A DNA stretch of 64,000 nucleotides, from positions 12,922,450 to 12,986,449 of the forward strand of contig NC_134026.1 of the NCBI RefSeq assembly GCF_964204645.1, in the 5' to 3' direction. A program made the position numbers and the translations under genes. How positions within the stretch are numbered: the first letter of the stretch is position 1; each line of letters opens with the position of its first letter. Under the pieces are notes generated by a model. The model did not search any database, was not told the DNA's origin, and worked only from the letters and a program-made list of their open reading frames with translations. This DNA comes from Tubulanus polymorphus. Taxonomy: Eukaryota; Nemertea; Palaeonemertea; Tubulaniformes; Tubulanidae. Shown here piece after piece: positions 22,600-33,713 of this stretch.

Positions 22600-23150
22600 G
22601 ACGTTAACAGTCTAGAGGCTGCAATTGTTGACCGATTGTTTTAAAACTTGGTACACAAGTAGGATATCACTTGGGACAGAACCCTTTTTGAAATTGGATC
22701 GATTCGATTTAAATCATGGCCACCAGGAGGCCGACATTAAAAACGACGTTAACGGCCTAGAGGCCGCAATTGTTGACCGATTGTTTTAAAACTTGGTACA
22801 CAAGTAGGATATCAATTGGGCCAGAACCCTATTTAGAATTGGGTCGATTCGATTTAAATTATGGCCACCAGGGGGCCGACATGAAAAACGACGTTAACAG
22901 CCTAGAAGCCGCAATTGTTGACCGATTGTTTTAAAACTTGGTACACAAGTAGGATATCACTTTGGGTAGAACCCTATTTAGAATTGTTGACCGATTGTTT
23001 TCAAACTTAGTACACAACTAGGGTATCACTTGGAGTAGAACCCTATTTAGAATTGGGTTGATTCGATTTAAATTTTAGCCACCAAGGGGGGCCGACATGG
23101 AAAACGACGTTAACAGTCTAGAGGCCGTAATTGTTGACCGATTGTACCTT
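22600..23150. repeat. Tandem repeat, 145-bp unit
   Basis: GACGTTAACNGYCTAGARGC recurs at 22600, 22745, 22890 and 23106. The first two steps are exactly 145 bp. The last is 216 bp because of a partial extra copy. Each unit contains a TTGTTGACCGATTGTTTTA segment and a GGTACACAAGTAGG segment. No open frame runs through it. Confidence 0.88.
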
Positions 23151-24166
23151 TATCATTTGCATCAAAGATGTTAAATGAAATATAGAAACACCGGCAATTT
23201 TGCAAAATAGCTGAATCATTTCACTACAGGATCTGACCATCACTTAGTACACAGGTAGGGTAAAAGTTTCATTGGTTAGAGGATTGATATGTCATCATTT
23301 GCACAATTATCTTACCTTAGTCTCTCAGTAAGGTCATGTCAGTAAGGTTAAGTTCAGTGTCTAACCCTTTTGAAAATGATATCAAAGACAAATGCTTCCT
23401 AAAGCAACTGCTCTTCTATATAGTAATATATCTTTTTGTTACTCTTAATATTTATCAGGCTACATCATAGCATAATACATCTCACTAGTGGTTTGCCTGC
23501 TATCCCCATAGCACAAAATTACACAGGGGGTTTCAATTTGTTTTTCTTTTCCATTTTTTATCATTTTCAAGTTTTAATTGGTTTTTTTGTTAGTATTGTT
23601 TGTTTCATTACAGTTTTCTTCTTTGTTTGTTCTAAAGTTACCAATATGACTTTCAGTCATTTCATATTTTTCCATACATTATTTCCTGACTGGTAAGCAG
23701 TGGATCATAAAATCACCAACGTGTACTATAATTGGCTATCATCAGATATTCATTTGAAGCAATTTCAGAGTTGTACATGTAATTTAAAGTTCATTGCTTT
23801 ACCAATAATATTTTATTAATCTACTACTAACCAATATATTTTGTCATCAGAAACCTATCATATGGAACTCACAACCCTTTGCTCAATACCATTAAAAACG
23901 CCATAAAAGTTGTCTTTATGTGTGAGGTAATAATCTACACCATTTAGCAGCTCTTAATCTGGGGCCCAAAACAGATAGGTCACAGAAAGAATCAAAATTA
24001 ACCTATACTATATTAATAGAATATATATATGTATAGCTCTCTCTTATAGATGCGAACCTTCATTAATGATATCTGGCCTTCATATTGCTATAGTGTAACA
24101 CAAAATACTGTGTTTAAAGTATAACACAACTTCCACCTTATGCTATTCAAAGGTCTCAATTGAACC
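23151..24166. other. Non-coding stretch
   Basis: No recognised gene or repeat beyond a last partial copy of the 145-bp family flavour (GTACACAGGTAGGG near 23250). Short frames here are not convincing. Confidence 0.4.
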
Positions 24167-24549
24167 ATGGTTTCGTTATATACCATGGCATCTAATGCAG
24201 ACTTAGACGTACAAGAGGCGTATACAAGCATGCTATCATTAATTGATAACATCGAACAGAAATGTGACATGCAGATTATTCTAGACTGTTTGAGGAGTGC
24301 TATCTTATCTCTTCGGGACAATGGCAACACACAAGCTGAGGCTGGAGTGAGAAGAGCTATTAGACTAATTCATGGGATTTTGAAAGGAATTCAAGTCGAT
24401 ACATCCTTACTCAAACCATTATTGGCCAAATCAAGAAAGCTACAGATGACCATCTGATGTTGAAAAATGATATTAAAAATCGAGAGTCTGAACTGTCCAC
24501 GAAATCCCAAGGTTTAGAAGATGCTCTAATGAAGATACAGGAGAATTAA
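24167..24549 (+). pseudogene. Gene fragment with helical/coiled-coil protein, interrupted downstream
   Basis: ATG at 24167 opens a frame rich in helix formers (VQEAYTSMLSLIDNIEQKCD). A one-base shift near 24430 leads into a charged coiled-coil-like stretch (KNDIKNRESELSTKSQGLED) ending at TAA near 24549. A DNA transposon begins about 15 bp later. Coding-like sequence resumes at about 25990 and contains a basic nuclear-localisation-like PKKRKIE. No family recognised. Whether the stop at 24549 is native or secondary is unclear. Confidence 0.45.
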
Positions 24550-24564
24550 TCTTTCTGGAAAGAT

Positions 24565-25988
24565 GGGTCATACTAAACACCGTCAGACACCGTCAGGAAC
24601 CGTCAGACACCGTCAGGAAGACCGTCAGACACCGTCATGAACTCACGGGTTATACTAAACACCGTCAGGAAATAAAAAACAATGATTGTGAATTCTAAAA
24701 TTGAATATTTTATATCAAAATCAACACTCAATGAGCCCTACTGTGCAAATTGAATTTGGAAATACATTTTTTTATATGACACGAGTTTTCCTTGGTAAAC
24801 TCAACAATACGTTGTGCAAATTGAGCAAATTTTGTGAAATAAATCTTTTCGTAATATATCGTAGTTTTTAGTTTCTTACGTAGTTTGAGTTAAACTTTTT
24901 TTCCGATTTTGTTTCTAAATCTAACATTCACTTTATTTTGCCAAATTGTTATTACTTCGAAATGACAACAAAGTGACTGATTAATAAATTGCAAACTGGG
25001 TCTGTTCCATGTTCCATGTTTTTGTTCCTACGCAGATAGAGAAACGTGTTCCTTTAAACTGGACTAATAATAATTGCGAAAGTATGAACAATCTCATAAA
25101 ACTATCGACGAATTGGAAAATTTTGAAAATTCCTGATCTCATTGAGCGCCTGAATAGTATAGTAGGATGCGATCATGAATACATTTTTCAGTGCAAAATC
25201 AAAAACAAAATCGATCGAAAAAGTTATCAAGTCCAGTGACGGAAAATTGAATATCCCGAAAACCGCAAAAGTAGCGAAGAAACCAGGGCAATTAAAGCGT
25301 TCAAGAGCGACGAGATCAATTACAATAAAAAAAAAACATAACTTGACACATACATTCTTATTGTCATATCAATTTTCATGGATATTTGTATCAACTAGTA
25401 TATATAAATTTAATTTTCTAGTTAATTTTTCATTTGTTTATTTTGTATAAAATCTTATATTATAATAATCTTATAATATAATTATTCTAAAATAAGATCG
25501 ATTACTTATTGCCTTGATTTCAATGTACATTACAGTTGGAAAAAAGTTGAATAAATTGCGTTTCCTATTCATGTAAATATCAATTTTGTCAGTCATTTAC
25601 CTTGTATAAATTTTTCAAAGTTTCTTTTTTTCATTAGATTATTTTGCCTTTTAAAAGTTGAATAAATGGGCCGCAATAAATTGTTTACCAGGGATTGCGT
25701 TTCCTATTCATGTAAATATCAATTTTGTCAGTCATTTACCCTGTGGAGTGTATTTGTATATTGTTATTTTCAATTTTGCCTTTATTTTAATTTCGGCGTA
25801 CTCTTAATGTATAAGCTTGAGTTGATTTCTCAAATTGTGAATAAACAACATTTTAGTATTTTCAAGAGTCGTTTCAAATTTACTTTCCTTTTCTGCCTTC
25901 AAGATTCACTCTTGATGACGGTGTCTGACGGTTTCTGGCGGTTCCTGACTGTGCCTGACGGCTCCTGACGGTGTTTAGTATGACCGTT
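24565..25988. mobile_element. Decayed DNA transposon with CACCGTCAG-repeat TIRs
   Basis: The left end reads GGTCATACTAAACACCGTCA and the right end is its complement. Both ends then carry several direct CACCGTCAG steps (24577-24650 and 25916-25975), giving long TIRs with internal subrepeats. Inside, 25009-25330 (+) encodes a short transposase-like piece (LNWTNNNCESMNNLIKL) split over two frames. The CES-x-N segment resembles one in Mutator-like or related transposases, but I cannot place the superfamily. Confidence 0.6.
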
Positions 25989-26151
25989 CTGTTGGAAACG
26001 AGAGTTTTGTCGATTTCAATGATGATAATGTTGATTCATTCGAAACAAGTACTCCAAAGAAACGTAAAATAGAGTCTGATGAACTGGTTAATGACAATAG
26101 TGAAAGAGATGAAAAGGATCTGAAAGGCAACAAAGGCAACAAAGACAACTA
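25989..26151 (+). pseudogene. 3' coding end of the interrupted gene, with nuclear-localisation-like motif
   Basis: Directly after the transposon a frame reads NESFVDFNDDNVDSFE, then STPKKRKIESDE, and ends KGNKDN and TAA. The basic PKKRKIE resembles a classical nuclear localisation signal. It most likely continues the fragment at 24167-24549. The last 20 codons and the 3' untranslated part are copied twice more downstream. Confidence 0.4.
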
Positions 26152-26740
26152 AAAAAATCTTAACATGTATATGGACAATAGAGATAGCATTTTTTATCTT
26201 CATTTAACTCTGAGTATTTTTATGGCTATATTTTTGATATGTCAAAATGACATTTTTGTAATCACAATGCGTAGGTCTAAGCCTTAACATCAAGGCTCTA
26301 TGTCATGATTTGTTTATGACGATAGTAAAGAGATGAAAAAACTGGAATGCAACAAAGACAACTAATCTTAACTCTAACATGTATATAGACAAAGAGCACA
26401 TTAAATGCTTATGTTCATTTATTTCTTTAGTATATTTTTTATGGCTATATTTTTTATATGTACAAATGACACATGTGTAGGCCTAGGCCTTAACAACAGG
26501 GCTCTATGTCATGATTTGTTAATGGCAATAGTGAAAGAGATTTAAAGGAACTGAAAGGCAGCAAGGACAACTCATTACTAACATGAATATAGACAAAGAG
26601 CAAAAATGCTTATCTTCATTTATTTCTTGAGTGTATTTTTATGGCTAGGCCTATATCTTTTCTTTGTTGAAACGATATCTTTAGTAGTAATAATGAGTAG
26701 GCCTTACTAGGCCTTCACATCGGGCTGTGTGTCATGATTG
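26087..26740 (+). repeat. Triplicated gene 3' end, about 205-226 bp units
   Basis: Three direct copies start at about 26087, 26313 and 26518 with GTTAATGACAATAGTGAAAG or close variants. They continue through the final codons (KGNKDN stop), AACATGTATATRGACAA, a TTTTTATGGCTATATTTTT segment and a GGCTCTATGTCATGATTTGT segment. Copies two and three keep the sequence but not the frame. The duplication joined the coding end to its 3' untranslated region. Confidence 0.75.
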
Positions 26741-27993
26741 ATAATTTTACTGAAAAAAAGAAGAAAAGAAAGAAAAAAATGCAAAACAATAATATAGAAA
26801 TAAATTGCACTTTTAGATATTTTTTTACTTTAACCTTGAGATAGGTAAGAAACTTTTCTTTTTAATACATCAGTGCACAACATAAGCACCGTCATATCAT
26901 ACTATAACAGCACTTTCCATTGACCTTATTATATTCATAATGTTCATTAATTCTCTTCTAGGACAATTCACTTTACTCATATCAGCCAAACATCATTTAC
27001 ATGTATATAGCTGTAAGTCTTACTCCATTTTCCATAAGAATCCTCAAAGTATACTCCTAGATATGATACCCAAAAAAATGAATATTGTCAGTTTCCAATT
27101 TTCTTTCATACCAAAAGAGTGTTTACGGTATGTCATATAATAATATGGACAATTTCAGATGCATTGTATTGTCCCTTATACCAAAAGTTATTTTTAACCA
27201 GTTTATTAATGCAATGCAAATCATAAGACTTAGATGCAATGCAAAAAATAAGATGTTTAATTTTAAATGGCTTTTTACCAGTGATATGACTGAGTTAACA
27301 CATGTAGTGTACCGTTGAACTCCTAGTTGATCTCATTCATGACATGTTTGAACGGAGGACTTCAACCCCATCATCTCTCCTTCAACTAACCTCTAACCTA
27401 AGTTACACTAACATGATCAGGGTGATCACGGTGGATATAATAAAATATGACTGCATCTTCATTTTAAATTGAGCATGAAAGGGCGCTACCGGTGATGTTA
27501 AAAAGTCATCAATATGACCAATTTTAGCTGACTTTTGCTACAAAAAGCTTTTGATCAAAATGGGCTACAAATACTGCTTTTAAACTTTGAATAGGGTATT
27601 CTAAAAATTGTTACTACAGCATAATTCACAATTTTTTCAGACCCCAAGTGTTCAATATAGAGACAGAAAACTGTATTATTATTTGAGAAATTAAAATTCA
27701 AAAACTTTATCTCACTTTACATAATTAAATCAAAATACTATGCACTGTCTTATCTTTTCTTAATTAATATTTTAACGTATAAATCACACACCTATTCTCT
27801 TTACTTTCCTTTGCAGAAAAACAACCATGCCTAAAACCAAACAGGCTTCACCTTCTAAAAGACGGAAACTATCAAGAGAGCTAATGATACAGTCATGATG
27901 TTTGTATCACAGAACAGGCGAGTCCTACCTTGATATCAACTCCTCCATTATATGAATCAATTGCAGATCACAATATCCGTGATAAAACGATAC
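26741..27993. other. Mostly non-coding stretch with one exon-like patch
   Basis: AT-rich, with no supported gene. At 27824 a CTTTGCAG acceptor-like site precedes ATGCCTAAAACCAAACAGGC and 17 more codons up to TGA. A related sequence (CAACAGGTCTTGCCTGC...) follows another acceptor at 28759, so these may be duplicated exons of one gene. Confidence 0.3.
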
Positions 27994-28506
27994 GAGTAAA
28001 ATCCCACAATAAATGAATTAAGTGATAAAATGTTTATTAAAACATATAAGAAATATTTCGGGTGGTTACTACCACCCTTCTTCAGTCTAAAAAGACTTGC
28101 CGAATACAAACACAGTATTAATACATGAAATATGAAATAAGACACGAATCGCTGCACATTAGGTTATGAGGACTAGAGCACTGACATAACTTGAAAGAAG
28201 TTTATTATGGGGGCTGAAACCATTATTGAGGTTGACAGAACGATCGGAATGAGTAGTAATCAAAGCAGATTCAACTATATGTCGTTTAGTGCGACTACTG
28301 TTGGGAAAAATAATATTGGCTCCAGAAAAATCTAAATTGTGTCCGGTAACCAAAGAATGAGAGACTACCCCACTTTCTAATTAATAGTGTTTGTATTCGG
28401 TAAGTCATTTTAGACTGAAGAAGGGTGGTAGTAACCACCCGAAATATTTCTTATATGTTTTAATAAACATTTTATCACTTAATTCATTTATTGTGGGATT
28501 TTACTC
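27994..28506 (-). mobile_element. Penelope-like element 3' remnant flanked by inverted repeats
   Basis: Two 120-bp inverted arms, 27994-28113 and 28387-28506, are nearly identical. Each contains GACTGAAGAAGGGTGGTAG, then TAACCACCCGAAATATTTC. The interior, minus strand 28384-28159, encodes a segment (SHSLVTGHNLDFSG, then RTKRHIVESALI) resembling the C-terminus of the GIY-YIG endonuclease of Penelope-like retroelements. Inverted terminal repeats around a 5'-truncated body are typical of that group. The call rests on this short match. Confidence 0.6.
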
Positions 28507-28753
28507 CTCCATTATATATTTCATGTTTACAAACAAAAAATTTTCTGTCTTGAAGACACAACCCAAAAGACGTGTCTATACCTCCAATTCTTGAAATAAT
28601 AACTACACACTTAAAGTATTGCAATGCATTCAAGCACTTGTGATGCAATACATTCTAGCACATGTGATGCTCTAACATACCCCAAACCAATCTAGAAATA
28701 CAACAAACATACTACCCAGGCGTACTACAGATAATCATTCACCTTTTCCTACA

Positions 28754-28860
28754 TTGCAGGTTCTTCACAGGCACCTGCGCCTTTTGACTGCATTCAAATT
28801 CCTAAACCTCAACAGGTCTTGCCTGCTAAAACACAAAAACTATCCACAGAGCCAATGTAA
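28754..28860 (+). pseudogene. Exon-like segment upstream of the Helitron
   Basis: After a TACATTGCAG acceptor-like site, codons read GSSQAPAPFDCIQIPKPQQV and end at TAA (28857-28859). Its start (SSQ) resembles the start of the next exon-like segment at 29320 (DSSQ), and its end resembles the patch at 27834. It may be a duplicated 5' exon of the Helitron protein. Confidence 0.3.
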
Positions 28861-29319
28861 GATGTTTGAATTATAACACAGGTAAATTTGTTCTAATTTT
28901 ATCTTGTCTTTATTCTATCTCTTCCTTTGTAACACTATTATTCACATTAAAGTGCCACTACATGAACTTAACACATCATCCTCTGTCTTCAAGAAATAAC
29001 CCAGTGAGACATGATTATCCCAATTATCAACAATTCTTGCGGTGCATCTACTTGATGCACTTATAAATTTACAATTTATAATATCTGCTTATTTTGTATC
29101 AATTGGAACCAGCTCCATTAGTGTGATATAAGTGTCATGTTATCAGCCTATGTCACATTCATGCATCATGTAGGATATAATTGAGGTCACACTTCTAGTC
29201 CATTACAACATGATAATCTTTTGCCCATTACTAGCCTTGTGTATCCGTCCACTTCTGATCTAACTATTTTGGTTTTTTCCATACTACTAGCCATCATCTA
29301 CCTCTTCTTCTTTTACAGA

Positions 29320-29686
29320 TTCTTCACAACTATCAGTGCTTATTCACTCCATCCAAGCAACTCGTCGCCAAGGAGATCCAATTTTTGGACCGACTGCTGG
29401 AAATGAATGTCTCTCCAATTCAGTACTTTTTTTAATTCACTACCACATCTCTCCGTCAGTAACCACACAATTATTTGATGATATTCTGATTGAAGGAAAT
29501 GATTTGCATCAAAGTATAGGAATTAATCGTTACCTGCTGCATACTGAACTTCCATCACGCGTTATACTACATTCTGGACAAACATTTTCCTTACATTTGT
29601 ATGAATCAATAGCTGGCAACACCTACAGTGGCATAATTCAACATGCTCCCTTTTGGAGTTTAAAGGATGCATTGGATATCGCCTAA
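29320..29686 (+). pseudogene. Helitron N-terminal peptidase-like domain
   Basis: Following a TTTTACAG acceptor-like site, the frame reads PIFGPTAGNECLSNSVLF, then LFDDILIEGNDLHQS and YLLHTELP. The GNxCxSNS and GDxLY-like pattern is the OTU-like cysteine peptidase-type domain found at the start of some animal Helitron proteins. The candidate catalytic Cys is in NECLSN. The frame stops at 29686, and the next block resumes at 29749 (LFDPHARDVFGMP), which would carry the catalytic-His side of the domain. Confidence 0.5.
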
Positions 29687-29748
29687 CCTGTAATTACATC
29701 TTACTGACTATGGGGTCAAATCCAGGATAGGCAATATCCATTGTAAAG

Positions 29749-31060
29749 ATGGCTAACAGATATGCACTATTTGACCCTCATGCCAGAGATGTCTTTGGAA
29801 TGCCATCTCACATTGGAAAAGCTACTTGTATGTATAGAACTACGGTGGATGCTATTCTCACTCATATCAATCATCTTGCATTATCACTGTTTCCATCAAG
29901 CCCTGATGTGTGCCAATTTGAATTGACTCCATTGGATATCTCTGAAGCTCCAAAAACATTTTCTGATAGTTCTCTGATCAATAAATATTTCGACGAACAA
30001 TCATCAAAACAAGCTAGACACAAAACAAGAGCACTCTTATGGTCTGCTTCAATGCTGAAACAAGCAAGGGGTGAGAAAGAAACGAAGCACCAGTCTGATC
30101 CTGTAGTGAAACAAACTAGACGCGAGAGAGAAGCTAAGCAACGGTCTGATCCTGTAGTAAAACCAGCAAGACGCGAGAGAGAAGCTAAACAACGGTCTGA
30201 TCCTCTAGTAAAACAAACTAGACGTGAAAGAGAGGCAAAGCAACGATCTGATCCTGTAGTAAAACAAGCAAGACGGGAGAGAGAAGCTAAACAACGGTCT
30301 GATCCTATAGTTAAACAAGCAAGAGGTGATAGAGAAACAAAGCAACGGTCTGATCCTGTAGTTAAACACGCAAGAGGTGATAGAGAAACAAAGCAACGGT
30401 CTGAACCTGTAGTTAAACATGCAAGAGGTAATAGAGAAACAAAGCAACGGTCTGATCCTGTAGTTAAACAAGCAAGAGGTGATAGAGAAACAAAGCAACG
30501 GTCTGATCCTATAGTTAAACAAGCAAGAGGTGATAGAGAAACAAAGCAACGGTCTGATCCTGTGGTGAAACGAGCTAGATGTGTAAGAGAAGCAAAGCAA
30601 CGATCTAATCCAGTAGTAAGACGAGCAACCCGTGAGAGAGAAGCTAAGCAACGGTCTGATCCTCTAGTAAAACAGCAAGACGTGAAAGAGAGGCAAAGCT
30701 ACGATCTGATCCTGTTGTTAAACAAGCAAGACGTGAAAGAGAGGCAAAGCTACGATCTGATCCTGTAGTAAAGCGAGCAAGACGCGAGAGAGAAGCTAAA
30801 CGACGGTCTGATCCTATAGTTAAACAAACAAGAGGTGATAGAGAAACAAAGCAACGGTCTGATCCTGTAGTATAAACAAGCAAGAGGTGATAGAGAAAGA
30901 AAGCAACGGTCTGACCCTGTAGTTCAACTAGCAAGAGGTGATAGAGAAACAAAGCATCGGTCTGATCCTGTAGTTCGTCAAGCAAGAGGTAATAGAGAAA
31001 GAAAGCAACGGTCTGATCCTGTAGTAAAACAAGCAAGACGTGGAAGAGAAACAAAACATC
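29749..31060 (+). pseudogene. Helitron protein: peptidase-like C-part and 17-residue basic repeats
   Basis: The first 85 codons (FDPHARDVFGMPSHIGKAT, then FELTPLDISE) continue the N-terminal domain. From about 30058 the protein becomes a tandem array of a 17-residue unit, QRSDPVVKQARREREAK (51-bp DNA repeat), about 19 copies to 31060, strongly basic and likely helical. One-base shifts near 30672 and 30870 break it. The minus strand of this array is open only because of the repeat. Confidence 0.7.
30058..31060 (+). repeat. 51-bp coding tandem repeat
   Basis: Units carry a CAACGGTCTGATCCTGTAGT core and a CAAGCAAGACGYGAGAGAGA core. Two subtypes alternate in blocks: one with RREREAK (30110-30310) and one with RGDRETK (30320-30550), then mixed units. 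The block pattern implies stepwise array expansion. Confidence 0.9.
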
Positions 31061-31089
31061 ACTCACAACCACATGTAAAAAAAGCACAC

Positions 31090-32165
31090 ATGTTTCAACA
31101 ATCAGCTAGGCGAAGACAATTAAATGTACCTCAAAGAGCGAAAATTAAGATTTCTGATAGATTAAATCATCGCGTCATCCGTCAGCTATTGATGATGTCC
31201 TCAAAAGATTTCGAAATAATATCTGTAATTTCCCTGAGTATGTCTGCACATGCTGTCGAAGATTATTGTATAAACTGACTGTCAAGAAAGTGACTAAACA
31301 ACTGCTTATGAAACTACCACCTGATAGTCAATCCAAAGGAATTACAGGCAGAATTTCAACAGATGATACTGAATGGATTTGTTTTACATGTTTACGTTAT
31401 TTGACTAAAGGAGATATCCCGCCACAAGCTAAATGTAACAACATGTCTTTACCTGATATTCCACCAGAACTCAAAGATTTAACGCAACTTGAGCGACGAC
31501 TTCCTTCACAGAGGTATCCGTTTATGAAGTTATTAGCACTACCCAAAGGTAAACAAACTGGTTTAAAAGGCGGTGTTGTCAACATCCCTGTGAATGAAAA
31601 TGCAGTTTGCTACAACTTACCTAAGACCCCACAAGATGCTGGTCTCATTCCACTGAAACTGAAACAAAAAATAGTCTACAAAACGTATGATAAATTTGAA
31701 TTTATTCGCCCTAATAAAGTACTTAAAGCTCTACAATGGCAGAAGAAGAATAATAAGTTGTACCATTCAGTGGGCACAAATTATAATTGGGAACAACAAG
31801 CAGAAAATGAGGATATTGATATGTGGAAGGAATTAACTGGTAAAGAAGAAACGGTTAAGCCAAGAAAACACAATTCCAATAAGAATTATTCAGATGGTTT
31901 GCAGGACATTCATGCTCAGAATAAAATTGTCAACCGAGCAACTGTTAACCACCAAAACCATGATGATGCGGGTAAGAAACTTTCCATGATATGCACAGGA
32001 TTCATGTTGATCATGGAAAATGAAGCAACTGTTAACCCACATAACCATGATGTACCTATGCATCTGCTTGATGATATACAAGTGGTCGATGATCAAAATA
32101 CAAGGAAATACAAACGACTTCATTCATCCAACCCTCAGCTGTTGACTCTGATGATTACTACTTGA
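31090..32165 (+). pseudogene. Helitron Cys-rich and pre-Rep region
   Basis: Across a frameshift near 31190-31260 the sequence reads YVCTCCRRLLYK, followed by WICFTCLRYLTKGDIPP and LPDIPPELKDLTQLERRLPS. The CCR...ICxTC and PPEL-x-x-L pattern is characteristic of animal Helitron proteins ahead of the Rep domain. The frame stays open to 32165, with a variable, charged C-terminal part that contains an inexact internal duplication (ATVNHQNHDD and ATVNPHNHDV). Confidence 0.65.
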
Positions 32166-32166
32166 T

Positions 32167-33578
32167 CCCATTTCTCAGTTAAGAGGTGTACATTATGAAG
32201 CCTGTTTACAATCTACTGACCCGTCCATAGATGCTGACACCGCTAGAGTTATAACACCAGGGGAAGGGAAAAAGCCAATCAGTCTACTTATGGATGACCA
32301 CATTAAAGAAATGGCATTTCCAACTGGAGAATTTGGCTGGAAAACTGATAGACTGATAAATTTAACCGTGAAGAAATACTTTCAGCAACGTATTCTAGAT
32401 GAGTCTCAAAGATTCGCAGCTGACATAGAATATATATTTGTTGCACAGACGATAACAGATGGTAAACAAGTTACAGACAGCATCAACATAGCACTACGGA
32501 AATCATTTCTCCAATCTCCTAGTGAATATAGTCACTATACTGCTAGAAACTTCAAGAGTCCGGATAATATCAGAAGTTTTATTGGAAAATATTATGCATA
32601 CCAATTCCTTCAACCCATTCGTGGAACACCTCCATATTGGCAGAAAGTACAGTATAAATTATTATCTAGCATTAAACAATTAGGAATCTTCACCTGGTTT
32701 TTTACATCTGCAGCTGACATGAAATGGCATGACACTATACAAGCCATAGCAAGACAAAGTGGTACTACACTACGCTGAATGTATTGAAGGAATGACTTGG
32801 GATCAAAAATCATTGTGGCTCAGAACTAATCCTGCAACTGCTGTACGTCATTTTGATTACCGTTTTCAATGTTTCATGAAGGATGTTATACTCAGCAATG
32901 CTCATCCCATTGGAGAAGTCAGTGGGATACTTTTTTCGAATCGAGTTCCAACAACGAGGATCACCACATGCTCATGGTGTATTGCGGATAAAAGATGCAC
33001 CAAATCCAGAAAAGGATTCACCGGAAATAATAGCAAAATTCATTAATTCTTATATATCAGCCCAACTTCCAAAAGATGAAGATTCAGAACTCTACACTCT
33101 TGTTTCTTTTCTCCAACGCCATTCACACTCTGCAGCATGTAAGAAGAAAGGTACCCATTGTCGATTCAACTTTCCAAAACCTATTTCAGACAGAACTTTG
33201 GTACTATACCCAGAGGACCTTTCCAATGAAGCCCCAAAACAAACAGCTCTTAGACATAAACATTCGCTTCAAGTGTTGAACATAGTCAAGACCTATCTGT
33301 TGGAAAATGATGTTGACACATTGTCAGTAAGTGATGTCCTATATATTTGTGACCTAAAGAATTCAGATTACTATTCAACATTGAATGATAGACACTACTC
33401 AGTGATAGTACGGCCTGGGTCAAACTCGAGCGAGTTGCAGATGGTGAACAGCGCACCATACGGCTTGAAATATAATTGTGAACTGATACAGATAAAAATA
33501 GACTGTCGAGGAAAGTCTCTGTCTTATCATCTGGGTCATGGCACCTCACTTCCCACAGGTCGTTATTTCCACAGTTAA
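32167..33578 (+). pseudogene. Helitron Rep endonuclease (Helitron-like N domain)
   Basis: The frame 32167-32778 contains FLQPIRGTPPYWQK and GIFTWFFTSAADMKWHD, the conserved region before the Rep motifs. Frameshifts at about 32765 and 32920 lead to YFFRIEFQQRGSPHAHG. The PHAHG at about 32964-32978 is the HUH metal-binding motif of the rolling-circle nickase. CKKKGTHCRFNFPKP follows at about 33140. From about 33450 the expected catalytic Tyr region is replaced by unrelated sequence, so the enzyme could not work. Confidence 0.78.
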
Positions 33579-33713
33579 TTGAGGGTATCAGCTTACATAG
33601 TAAGTGCTAATACATGAAACTATTTCACTCCTTTTTGACTGGGTAGTTGAATCCGAGAACGAGAACAGACTTTGAAACAGATCAACGCAATATATCGGCT
33701 AAATCAAGATACC

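Larger units (their letters stand above)
29318..33578 (+). mobile_element. Helitron, decayed, lacking helicase
   Basis: The plus-strand blocks follow the order of animal Helitron proteins: an OTU-like peptidase-type N-terminus, a low-complexity basic repeat, a Cys-rich segment (CCRRLLYK), the conserved pre-Rep region, and a Rep endonuclease with an HUH-type motif. At least five frameshifts separate them. The sequence becomes unrelated after about 33450 and the PIF1-like helicase is missing. No TC start or CTRR hairpin end could be assigned. Confidence 0.8.

Noticed and set aside
26940-27318. Two short plus-strand frames (66 and 77 codons)
   Set aside because: AT-rich, overlapping, without family or splice support.
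30205-31087. Long minus-strand frames across the Helitron repeat
   Set aside because: They exist because the 51-bp unit lacks stops on that strand. The residue pattern (repeated SCLFNYRIRPLLCFS) has no protein character.
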